This document shows, piece by piece, positions 26,169 to 32,079 of a stretch of 64,000 nt of DNA. How positions within the stretch are numbered: the stretch's first letter is position 1; each line of letters starts with the position of its first letter. The notes under the pieces are model-generated. The model saw nothing but the letters and a program-made list of their open reading frames with translations. It did no database searches and was not told the origin of the DNA. The translations under genes were made by a program, and so were the position numbers. The stretch comes from Mariniphaga sp964559175 (lineage in GTDB: Bacteria > Bacteroidota > Bacteroidia > Bacteroidales > Prolixibacteraceae): positions 11,820 to 75,819 of the forward strand of contig CAZLGT010000018.1 of NCBI GenBank assembly GCA_964559175.1, read 5' to 3'.

Positions 26169-26900
26169 TTAGTCAACCGGAATCTGTATCTGTTTATAAT
26201 CCAATTCGAGAAACAGGCTGTCAACCGGCAAAAAAAGTGTAACATAAGCTGCCTCTCTGAAGGCAGGGAAGAAAACTTTACCCTGCATGCTGTAATTGCT
26301 TTCCAGTGTAGTTTTTCTGATGGTGGAACTTTTCCAGGAATCCATCACTTCACTGAGGTTTTGAGATTGAAAGGAAAGATGCGCATCGGCAGCCAGGGCA
26401 TGATGAAAAAGATGAGTTCGCAAATGGTTGTTGTGAGGATTATCGTCAATAGCAACAGCTATTCCGGTGGCAATATCTGCAGTTGCTGCCAAAACGGTAA
26501 ATCCGATTTGATTCAGTTCCCGGGCTTCATTTTTTGAAAGTTCTTTTTCGAATTCCAGAATTTCAGTTTCCGGGTCAATGGCTTTGACCTTGTATTCTGT
26601 TAAAGGTTCTTCATTGCTCTTGAATGCCTGAATATAAAAACCGGCAGGGTCAATCAAAACCGGCAAATTCGAATAATTGGTAATATTAAAATCAAACCAG
26701 TATTTATTATCTTTCAGTTGTTCAAAACCCACTTCATATATCACTCCGTAAAGCGAATCGGAAACAAACTGTTGGCCGTAACGCCATTTTACATCATCTT
26801 TTTCAGGCTGAAGCCGGATTATATTTTTAGGAGAAAAACAGGACTGCAAAACGAACAGGCTCAATACAAAAACAGCAATTGAAGTAAAATTTGTTTTCAT
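26169..26900 (-). CDS. Putative outer-membrane lipoprotein, unknown function
   Basis: The 243-residue product has a lipoprotein signal (F-V-L-Q-S-C, Cys at about 21). A beta-rich stretch follows (Y-W-F-D-F-N-I-T-N-Y-S-N-L-P-V-L-I-D-P), resembling the conserved-environment beta sandwiches of other lipoproteins, then a short apolar segment (T-A-D-I-A-T-G-I-A-V-A-I) and a His-rich patch (N-N-H-L-R-T-H-L-F-H-H-A). No family could be named. It converges on mutS2 with 44 bases between and no recognisable hairpin terminator. Confidence 0.6.
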   Translation of the reverse strand: MKTNFTSIAVFVLSLFVLQSCFSPKNIIRLQPEKDDVKWRYGQQFVSDSLYGVIYEVGFEQLKDNKYWFDFNITNYSNLPVLIDPAGFYIQAFKSNEEPLTEYKVKAIDPETEILEFEKELSKNEARELNQIGFTVLAATADIATGIAVAIDDNPHNNHLRTHLFHHALAADAHLSFQSQNLSEVMDSWKSSTIRKTTLESNYSMQGKVFFPAFREAAYVTLFLPVDSLFLELDYKQIQIPVD

Positions 26901-27017
26901 TCTAAATTATTTTCTGGTTTTTGAATTCACAAGCAAAGGCTGTACCCGTTTATAGAATTTTGGAATTTTTTCAAGAAAAATCAATGAACAACGCATTTAA
27001 TTCAACGAACAACATTT

Positions 27018-27236
27018 TTATACCTCTTTTTTGATTGTCGCCAAATACAAATTTTCCACTTTTTCCCTTGCCCAGGGAGTGCGCCGTAAGAACTTCAGGC
27101 TCGAATTAATACTCGGTTCTTTCCTGAAACAATTTATCGGGATCTGTTCGCCCAGTTCTTCCCAGCCAAAATAACTCACCAGGTAAACTACAATGGATTC
27201 CAGGGTTTTGCCGTGTAACGGATTATTTGGTTGCAT
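27018..27236 (-). CDS. VF530 family DNA-binding protein
   Basis: The 72-residue protein (M-Q-P-N-N-P-L-H-G-K-T-L-E-S-I-V-V-Y-L-V) matches the small VF530/DUF2132 family, whose solution structure is known and for which DNA binding is suggested. Further marks are F-G-W-E-E-L-G, I-N-C-F and the basic F-L-R-R-T-P-W-A-R-E-K-V-E. The frame stays open upstream to 27347, but that extension is translated repeat DNA (F-N-F-S-I-S-Q-F), so the start is placed at 27236. The repeat at 27252-27310 directly precedes it. Confidence 0.88.
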   Translation of the reverse strand: MQPNNPLHGKTLESIVVYLVSYFGWEELGEQIPINCFRKEPSINSSLKFLRRTPWAREKVENLYLATIKKEV

Positions 27237-27251
27237 GGATAAATAAATAAA

Positions 27252-27310
27252 CTGTGAAATTGAAAAATTGAAAAACTGTGAAATTGTGAAATTGTGAAAT
27301 TGTAAAACTG
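27252..27310 (-). repeat. Short AT-rich tandem repeat upstream of the VF530 gene
   Basis: In the gene's sense direction this is a run of CAATTTCA/CAGTTTTT-type units of 8-9 bases, at least six in a row. A related run in the same orientation relative to its gene lies before arsC at 42556-42615. It yields a false N-terminal extension of the VF530 protein if translated. Confidence 0.7.
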
Positions 27311-27424
27311 TTTCAAAGACTGCATTTTGCCAACTGCCATTTGCCAACCCTGCCGAAATTACCTCATCCGTCGGATTTCACAAGGCAAGTTGCCAAGTAT
27401 CTACTTCTTTCGTTATTCCCCGGT

Positions 27425-28471
27425 TCATATCCTCAGTCCTTCCAGCAAATCGATAAACCGCTGAATGCCAGCAATAATTTCACTTTTGTAAATGTACTCA
27501 TCGGCTGAATGAGAACGCGCCGAGTCACCCGGTCCCATTTTCACCGAAGGAAATGAAATAATGGCCTGGTCGGAGGTGGTTGGCGAGCCGTAAATGCGAA
27601 TTTCCATTTCAGCAGCTTTTCGTGCAAACGGATGGTTGATGGAAATTCCGGATGAATTCAACCGGAATGAGCGCGGTTTTACTTCCGAATCAATCAGGTC
27701 AGAAATAATTTTTGCAGCTTCCTTATTGGAATAAAACTCATTGGTGCGTACATCCACCACAAAGTGGCAGATATCCGGAATGACGTTGTGTTGTGTTCCG
27801 GCTTCAATCTGGGTTACCGTAATTTTAACCGCCCCCAGAATTCCTTCATCCTTTTCAAATGTAAAATTCCTGAGTTTTTCAATATCGTTCAATGCTTTAT
27901 AAATGGCATTTTCGCCTTCATACCGGGCAGCATGCCCCGATTTTCCGTGTGCATAACAATCGAGTACCAACAAGCCTTTTTCGGCAATGGCCAGTTCCAT
28001 GCGGGTAGGTTCGCCCACAATGGCAAAAGCCACAGGTGCAATTTCGGGCAATACAATTTCGAGACCCTGCCTGCCCGAAATTTCTTCCTCGGCAGTGGCT
28101 GCAAAAATCAGATTGTAAGGCAGGTCTTCCCTTTCATAAAAATGAAGAAAAACGGCCAGTAATGCCACCAACGGACCGCCGGCATCATTGCTTCCCAACC
28201 CGTAAAGTCTGTCATCATCGTCGATGGGTGTAAATGGATCAAGTGTGTAACCTTTTGCAGGGCGCACAGTATCGATATGCGAGTTGAGCAGAAGTGTCGG
28301 CTTCCCTTTGGTAAAATGACTGTTAAAAGCCCAGGTATTGTTCTTTTTTACCTCAAAAGGTATATTCTCGTTCAGCAAAAACTCCCGCATTATTTCGGCA
28401 GCTTTTTCTTCTTCCTTACTGAATGAAGGTGTCGAAATCAACTTTTTTAACAGCTCAATATACTTCTCCAT
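27425..28471 (-). CDS. M20 family deacylase, probable ArgE/acetylornithine deacetylase type
   Basis: From the ATG at 28471 (M-E-K-Y-I-E-L-L-K-K-L-I-S-T-P-S) the protein is 348 residues, usual for the family. Metal-site motifs are L-N-S-H-I-D-T-V (His, Asp), G-L-G-S-N-D-A-G-G-P (bridging Asp), A-T-A-E-E-E-I-S-G (catalytic Glu) and the closing S-A-D-E-Y-I. Bacteroidetes relatives act on N-acetyl- or N-succinyl-ornithine in arginine synthesis; no arg gene is adjacent, so the substrate is inferred. A -7-like box (7 of 8) lies at 28495-28502, downstream of the alternative ATG at 28525, which argues for the shorter form. Confidence 0.85.
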   Translation of the reverse strand: MEKYIELLKKLISTPSFSKEEEKAAEIMREFLLNENIPFEVKKNNTWAFNSHFTKGKPTLLLNSHIDTVRPAKGYTLDPFTPIDDDDRLYGLGSNDAGGPLVALLAVFLHFYEREDLPYNLIFAATAEEEISGRQGLEIVLPEIAPVAFAIVGEPTRMELAIAEKGLLVLDCYAHGKSGHAARYEGENAIYKALNDIEKLRNFTFEKDEGILGAVKITVTQIEAGTQHNVIPDICHFVVDVRTNEFYSNKEAAKIISDLIDSEVKPRSFRLNSSGISINHPFARKAAEMEIRIYGSPTTSDQAIISFPSVKMGPGDSARSHSADEYIYKSEIIAGIQRFIDLLEGLRI

Positions 28472-28562
28472 TTCAATTTTCAATTCCAAACGTGCAAAAG
28501 TGGGAATAAACCTGAAATAAAACAATAGTAAATTATTCTATATTTGTATTGAACTTTGAAAT

Positions 28563-28862
28563 ATGAAAAAAGAAGTATTTTCTGCAAATCAGAAACAGTT
28601 GGCCCGCTTTGCCAAAGCGCTCGGCCACCCGGTGAGGGTTTACATTATGGAATTGCTTTCGAGACAATCATGCTGCTACAGTGGCGACCTTTCGGAAGAT
28701 TTGCCCATTGCCAAATCCACCCTTTCGCAACACTTAAAAGAGCTGAAAAGTGCCGGTTTAATCCAAGGTGAAATTGAAGCGCCGAAAATTAAATACTGCA
28801 TCAACCGGGAAAACTGGGAAGAAGCCAGAAACCATTTTAAAATCCTTTTGAAAATTGAATAG
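28563..28862 (+). CDS. arsR: ArsR/SmtB family metalloregulator (ArsR1)
   Basis: The 99-residue winged-helix repressor opens locus 1 of three arsenic loci. The HTH is L-P-I-A-K-S-T-L-S-Q-H-L-K-E-L-K-S-A-G-L-I. A Cys pair just before the recognition region (Q-S-C-C-Y-S-G-D-L) is at the place where thiol-sensing ArsR proteins bind As(III). It is closely related to ArsR2 (34315-34620), which shares C-C-Y-S-G-D-L and S-T-L-S-Q-H-L-K-E-L-K-S-A-G-L-I-Q-G. A -7-like TATATTTG precedes the gene near 28537. The dyad at 28915-28934 before the next gene is its probable operator. Confidence 0.88.
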   Translation: MKKEVFSANQKQLARFAKALGHPVRVYIMELLSRQSCCYSGDLSEDLPIAKSTLSQHLKELKSAGLIQGEIEAPKIKYCINRENWEEARNHFKILLKIE

Positions 28863-28914
28863 CCAAAATCCTGCTCTCTCATAAATTATCCATTTCAATT
28901 GTATATTTGCAATT

Positions 28915-28942
28915 TGTTCGTATTTTTGCGAACAGCGAACAG
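28915..28942 (+). promoter_or_regulatory. ArsR-type operator wrapped around a -7 box (arsEFG-like operon)
   Basis: TGTTCG (28915-28920) and CGAACA (28929-28934) are perfect inverted arms enclosing TATTTTTG (28921-28928), a full -7 match. A second CGAACA half-site follows at 28936-28941. A repressor on this dyad would cover the promoter. The ATG of the first gene is at 28958, giving a leader of about 23 bases. The same layout recurs at 34264 and 42122. Confidence 0.65.
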
Positions 28943-28957
28943 TTAATTAAATAAACA

Positions 28958-29191
28958 ATGGACATAAAAGTTTTAGGAACAGGCTGCCCCAAATGCAAGG
29001 CCTTGGAGAAAGCAGCCAACGATGCAGTTGCCCAGAGTGGTCTGAATGCAACAGTTTCAAAAGTAGAAGATATTATGGAAATTATGCAGTTTGGCGTAAT
29101 GACCACACCTGCCCTGGTAGTTGACGGAAAAGTGCTGGTTAAAGGGCGTGTACCCAGCGTAGATGAAATTAAAAGTTTAATAACCAGATAA
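28958..29191 (+). CDS. Small thioredoxin-fold protein, ArsE-like position
   Basis: This 77-residue protein belongs to the small redox-active disulfide group (thioredoxin_3 type). It has the active site G-C-P-K-C-K near residue 8, the cis-Pro segment V-M-T-T-P-A-L-V-V-D-G, and K-V-L-V-K-G-R-V-P-S. There is no signal peptide. It is the first gene behind the ArsR-type operator and directly precedes the arsF- and arsG-type genes, which matches the place of arsE in the Bacteroides arsEFG organoarsenical module. The assignment as ArsE is inferred from order, so no symbol is given. Confidence 0.8.
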   Translation: MDIKVLGTGCPKCKALEKAANDAVAQSGLNATVSKVEDIMEIMQFGVMTTPALVVDGKVLVKGRVPSVDEIKSLITR

Positions 29192-29203
29192 AATCCGAAA
29201 ATC

Positions 29204-29641
29204 ATGAAAAAAGTAATCTCAGTTTTATGTTTCGTTTTTGTAGTTGGAATTCTTGCATCCAATGCACAGTGCTGCAATAAAACAGCAATCGCTGACAATT
29301 CGACAAATGCGCTGGCTTTAGCCGAAGAAGAAAGTGAATCGGCCGTTAAAGCTTATTACTTTCATACATCGAGAAGATGTGTCACCTGCAACACCGTTGA
29401 AAAAGTTACAATTGAATCGTTGAAGGAACTGTATGGCGACAAAATCCAGTTAAAGTCGGTAAACCTCGACAATAAGGAAAATGAAGAACTGATAAAAAAC
29501 CTTGAAGTTGGAGGGCAGTCGCTTTTGTTTGTAAACGGCAGTAAAAAAGTCGATATTACTACCGATGGTTTTATGAATGCAGTAAGAAACCCGGATAAAC
29601 TCAAAGCAAAAATTAAGGAGACAGTGGAGTCGCTGAAATAA
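29204..29641 (+). CDS. arsF: ArsF-like periplasmic thioredoxin-fold protein
   Basis: The 145-residue protein has a signal peptide (about 1-22, ending A-S-N-A-Q), followed by C-C-N-K. After a linker comes a redox domain with S-R-R-C-V-T-C-N-T-V-E-K-V, a CxxC motif at about residue 65-68, and the thioredoxin-like ending G-G-Q-S-L-L-F-V-N-G. It matches the family annotated as a nitrophenyl-compound nitroreductase subunit ArsF, reported with ArsE and ArsG to reduce and expel nitro-aromatic arsenicals in Bacteroides. It lies 12 bases after the ArsE-like gene and 9 before arsG. Confidence 0.8.
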   Translation: MKKVISVLCFVFVVGILASNAQCCNKTAIADNSTNALALAEEESESAVKAYYFHTSRRCVTCNTVEKVTIESLKELYGDKIQLKSVNLDNKENEELIKNLEVGGQSLLFVNGSKKVDITTDGFMNAVRNPDKLKAKIKETVESLK

Positions 29642-29650
29642 AAATCGGTT

Positions 29651-30355
29651 ATGGAAGTACTGCACCATTTTCTTGAAAACACACAACTGCCCTTGTTGTC
29701 CGCATTTATCCTTGGACTAATGACGGCCATAAGCCCCTGCCCCATGGCTACAAACATCACTGCCATCGGGTACATCAGCAAAGACATACAAAGTCAGAGG
29801 CGTGTTTTTTACAATGGATTAGTTTACACACTTGGCCGGGGTATTTCATACACCGCTATCGGTTTAATTTTCTTTTTCGGCGCCAGCCAGTTTCAGTTTT
29901 CAGGTTTTTTACAAATTTGGGGAGAAAAAATAATAGGCCCGCTGCTTATCATTATCGGACTTTTTATGCTGGGTGTTATCAACCTGAAAATCCCGGGAAT
30001 CGGCTCATTAACTGAAAAAATGGAGAACAACTCCAAAGGCGGTTTCTGGGGTGTGCTTCTTCTGGGAATTGTTTTTGCGCTGGCCTTTTGTCCTTACAGC
30101 GGAGTGCTTTATTTCGGGATGCTTATTCCGATGACCATCAGCAGTGCCGGCGGACTTTACCTGCCCGTTGTATTTGCGCTGGCCACCGGAATTCCGGTTA
30201 TTATTTTTGCCTGGTTGATTGCTTTCAGTGTGGGCAAAATCGGACAGCTTTACAACCGGATGAAAACCTTTGAAAAATGGTTCCGGCGGGTAATTGCCGT
30301 GCTGTTTATCGGAGTTGGCATTTACTACGTGGTTACCATATTCTTTTTGTATTGA
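29651..30355 (+). CDS. arsG: ArsG-like efflux permease (DsbD/TauE-like)
   Basis: The 234-residue integral membrane protein has about six helices. The first contains T-A-I-S-P-C-P-M-A-T-N-I and the fourth L-A-F-C-P-Y-S-G-V-L-Y-F, Cys-Pro pairs in the positions of the redox cysteines of CcdA/DsbD transporters. It matches the ArsG family, described as a permease for trivalent aromatic aminobenzyl-arsenicals. Working with the neighbouring thioredoxin-fold proteins it could also pass electrons to the periplasm, as CcdA does; both readings fit the sequence. Confidence 0.8.
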   Translation: MEVLHHFLENTQLPLLSAFILGLMTAISPCPMATNITAIGYISKDIQSQRRVFYNGLVYTLGRGISYTAIGLIFFFGASQFQFSGFLQIWGEKIIGPLLIIIGLFMLGVINLKIPGIGSLTEKMENNSKGGFWGVLLLGIVFALAFCPYSGVLYFGMLIPMTISSAGGLYLPVVFALATGIPVIIFAWLIAFSVGKIGQLYNRMKTFEKWFRRVIAVLFIGVGIYYVVTIFFLY

Positions 30356-30357
30356 AA

Positions 30358-30593
30358 ATGACCACTTTGGAAAAATACAAAGAGACATTTATCGAAGAGG
30401 TCACTTTTCATGTAAACCAAGCGACGTTTGCCAGAATAACCGGTTGAACAAGAGAAAATTGAATGAAGTGATTCACCAACTGGGTTCGTTTGGCGATTAT
30501 GTAGATATCCTTTCAAAAACGAAAACAAACTGCAAAAAATCCGTAAACAAAACACGTGTGACTGAAATGGAAAGTTGTCAACTGGCAGAGTAA
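30358..30593 (+). pseudogene. Small frameshifted gene after arsG, unknown product
   Basis: An ATG 2 bases after the arsG stop opens a 29-codon frame (30358-30447) ending in A-R-I-T-G. The reading continues naturally in the -1 frame as N-R-L-N-K-R-K-L-N-E-V-I-H-Q-L-G-S-F-G-D-Y to a stop at 30591-30593. One extra base or a programmed shift near 30440 would give a single hydrophilic protein of about 79 residues with two Cys. No family recognised. No slippery heptamer is visible, so a decayed gene or sequencing error is likelier than programmed shifting. Confidence 0.4.
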
Positions 30594-30605
30594 AATACAT
30601 TTGTT

Positions 30606-30911
30606 TTGGAAAACGTAATTAAAATATTTTGCCCGAAAAAGAAGTGTGGAAAATGCACACGAATGGTTGCCCGTGTAAAAGAAGCCATTAAAGTTTCAGG
30701 CCTGCCAGCAAAAATTGAGATGGTAGATTCGCTGGATGAAATGATGAAATACCCTACCTGGATTTTGCCCACACTGGTTATTAATGATAAAGTGGCTGCC
30801 AGGGGGTATGTTCCAACTGTTAAAATGATTGCAAAGCAGTTAGAAATAAATAATTCATCACGCAAAGACGCAGAGACGCAAAGTTTTGAAAATTTACCCA
30901 ATAAAAAATAA
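30606..30911 (+). CDS. Thioredoxin-fold redox protein with repeat-derived tail
   Basis: The product is 101 residues from a TTG at 30606; no ATG fits. It has the active site C-P-K-K-K-C-G-K-C-T-R-M-V near residue 9, the cis-Pro segment T-W-I-L-P-T-L-V-I-N-D and V-A-A-R-G-Y-V-P-T-V, as in the small thioredoxin_3 group, and resembles the 28958 protein. The last 18 residues (S-S-R-K-D-A-E-T-Q-S-F) are encoded by a dispersed-type octamer repeat (30859-30883), so the original protein probably ended near residue 83. It belongs to the arsenic locus 1 transcript. Confidence 0.72.
   Translation: MENVIKIFCPKKKCGKCTRMVARVKEAIKVSGLPAKIEMVDSLDEMMKYPTWILPTLVINDKVAARGYVPTVKMIAKQLEINNSSRKDAETQSFENLPNKK
30859..30883 (+). 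repeat. Tandem octamer ACGCAAAG, three copies
   Basis: ACGCAAAG, ACGCAGAG and ACGCAAAG follow one another at 30860-30883. This motif is familiar as a dispersed intergenic repeat in Bacteroidetes. Here it lies inside the 3' end of a coding frame and lengthens the protein. Confidence 0.75.
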
Positions 30912-30916
30912 AAAAT

Positions 30917-31684
30917 ATGAAAACAATAGGATTTATTGGAGGAGGAAGAATCACAAAAATTTTCCTCGAAGGATTTAAAAACAAAGCTATTGAATTTGGC
31001 TCGGTAAAGGTTTACGAACCCAACAGCGAAACGTTCGATGCGCTGGCCAATGATTATCCGGTAGTGAAAAAAGCCGAATCGGCCGAAGAAGCGGCTCAGG
31101 CAAAAGTAGTGTTCATTGCTGTTCATCCGCCAGTAGTCATGGAAACGCTCGGTAAAATTGCCGGTGTAGTGAATGAAAATACATTTGTAGTTTCGCTGGC
31201 TCCCAAAATCACCATCGAAAAAATAGCTTCGAAGGTAAAAACCGCCAACATCGTGCGGATGATTCCAAACGCCACTTCATACATCAATGAAGGATATAAC
31301 CCACTGGCCTTTCATCCGGCCATGCTGAAAAAGGAAAAAAAGCAGATAAAAAAGCTGTTTAAACCGCTGGGCAAAACCTTCGTTACCGAAGAACACAAAC
31401 TGGAGGGTTACGCGCTCATTTCGGGAATGTTACCCACCTATTTCTGGTTTCAGTGGCAGGAATTGGAGGCAATCGGGCAAAAAACCGGCCTTTCAAAAGA
31501 GGAAGCTGCAAAAACCATTCGGAACACATTAAAAAATGCCATTAAACTCTGGTACAAATCGGGATTGACGCCAGAAGAGGTGATGGATTTAATTCCGGTA
31601 AAACCCATCGGCGAAAACGAAGAGGAAATAAAAAATACATTGAATTCCAAATTGCTGGGCTTGTTTGAGAAGATCAAACCTTAA
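30917..31684 (+). CDS. Pyrroline-5-carboxylate reductase-like NAD(P)-binding protein
   Basis: The 255-residue protein has an N-terminal Rossmann fold (I-G-F-I-G-G-G-R-I-T-K-I-F-L-E-G-F) and the ProC-like stretch I-V-R-M-I-P-N-A-T-S-Y-I-N-E-G near residue 117. The C-terminal helical part departs from true ProC: the usual C-terminal motif with conserved Ser/Thr for proline synthesis is not evident. It may therefore act on another imine or keto substrate. It begins 5 bases after the thioredoxin-like gene, so it may be the last gene of arsenic locus 1. Confidence 0.75.
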   Translation: MKTIGFIGGGRITKIFLEGFKNKAIEFGSVKVYEPNSETFDALANDYPVVKKAESAEEAAQAKVVFIAVHPPVVMETLGKIAGVVNENTFVVSLAPKITIEKIASKVKTANIVRMIPNATSYINEGYNPLAFHPAMLKKEKKQIKKLFKPLGKTFVTEEHKLEGYALISGMLPTYFWFQWQELEAIGQKTGLSKEEAAKTIRNTLKNAIKLWYKSGLTPEEVMDLIPVKPIGENEEEIKNTLNSKLLGLFEKIKP

Positions 31685-31755
31685 CTGAAAATGAGAAAAT
31701 GATTGAAAAATTTCAGGTGTCGGGCAAAAATTTCGGCAGTAAAATAAAAATCCAT

Positions 31756-31763
31756 TACATTTG
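31756..31763 (+). promoter_or_regulatory. -7 box of the mgtE leader promoter
   Basis: TACATTTG is a full match to TAnnTTTG. A weak -33 (TTTC/TTCG) is about 20 bases upstream. Transcription would begin near 31770, about 310 bases ahead of the mgtE start codon, so the long leader is transcribed. Confidence 0.5.
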
Positions 31764-31791
31764 CACAGCAAAATTTAAAAGAAAACAAATC

Positions 31792-31842
31792 ATGGACGAA
31801 GGCCCGTGTCATAGACAGAAAATTAATGTAAACTACCTGTAG
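31792..31842 (+). CDS. Putative leader peptide 1 of mgtE
   Basis: This 16-codon ORF from ATG to TAG encodes MDEGPCHRQKINVNYL. It starts about 22 bases after the predicted transcription start. The acidic/proline opening M-D-E-G-P recalls Mg2+-sensing leader peptides such as MgtL, whose Asp/Glu-Pro codons destabilise ribosomes at low Mg2+. Its first codons form the 5' arm of the stem with 31858-31863. Confidence 0.35.
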   Translation: MDEGPCHRQKINVNYL

Positions 31843-31891
31843 GAGGGCTTGTTCATTGCCTTCTTCAGGTTTAAAAAGAGGAGGCGAAATT

Positions 31892-31975
31892 ATGCTGAGA
31901 TTTTATCAATCATTTTTCCCAATTGTACCCATTCCGCTCTACCTGTTATTATTCCGATGGCATACCTATAACTGA
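31892..31975 (+). CDS. Putative leader peptide 2 of mgtE
   Basis: The ORF has 27 codons and ends with TGA. It is preceded by GAGGAGG nine to ten bases before its ATG, a strong ribosome-binding site in a genome where most genes have none. The product is hydrophobic with a proline alternation (F-F-P-I-V-P-I-P-L-Y-L-L-L-F) and could insert in the membrane. It lies between the two predicted stems and 104 bases before mgtE. Confidence 0.4.
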   Translation: MLRFYQSFFPIVPIPLYLLLFRWHTYN

Positions 31976-32079
31976 GTCAGCACTTCTGCATGCCGGTTAC
32001 CAGGCACCTAAAAAGGTGTTAGCGTAATCACTCCACAAAAACACTTCACTTTTTTTCAAACCCGTTAAAAATTCAGAGC

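Larger units (their letters stand above)
31770..32079 (+). promoter_or_regulatory. Long structured leader of mgtE, candidate Mg2+-responsive element
   Basis: The leader of about 310 bases holds two short ORFs and several possible stems. GAAGGC (31798-31803) pairs with GCCTTC (31858-31863), enclosing most of ORF 1. GGTTAC (31995-32000) pairs with GTAATC (32024-32029), enclosing a hairpin CACCT-AAAA-AGGTG (32005-32018). A T7 run is at about 32050-32056. It does not resemble the M-box (ykoK) or the yybP-ykoY riboswitch as I know them. A translation-dependent sensor is the leading idea (see findings). Confidence 0.45.

Noticed and set aside
27252..27310. Possible CRISPR array
   Set aside because: Units are 8-9 bases in direct tandem without spacers, and no cas genes are present.
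27237..27347. 37-residue N-terminal extension of the VF530 protein
   Set aside because: It is a translation of the AT-rich tandem repeat (F-N-F-S-I-S-Q-F) and is absent from the compact VF530 family.
30440..30447. Programmed -1 frameshift site in the small gene after arsG
   Set aside because: No X-XXY-YYZ slippery heptamer or following stem is visible at the frame junction.
31770..32079. M-box or yybP-ykoY riboswitch upstream of mgtE
   Set aside because: None of the conserved cores of those riboswitches that I know could be found; the region is instead filled by two short ORFs and other stems. A covariance search would settle it.
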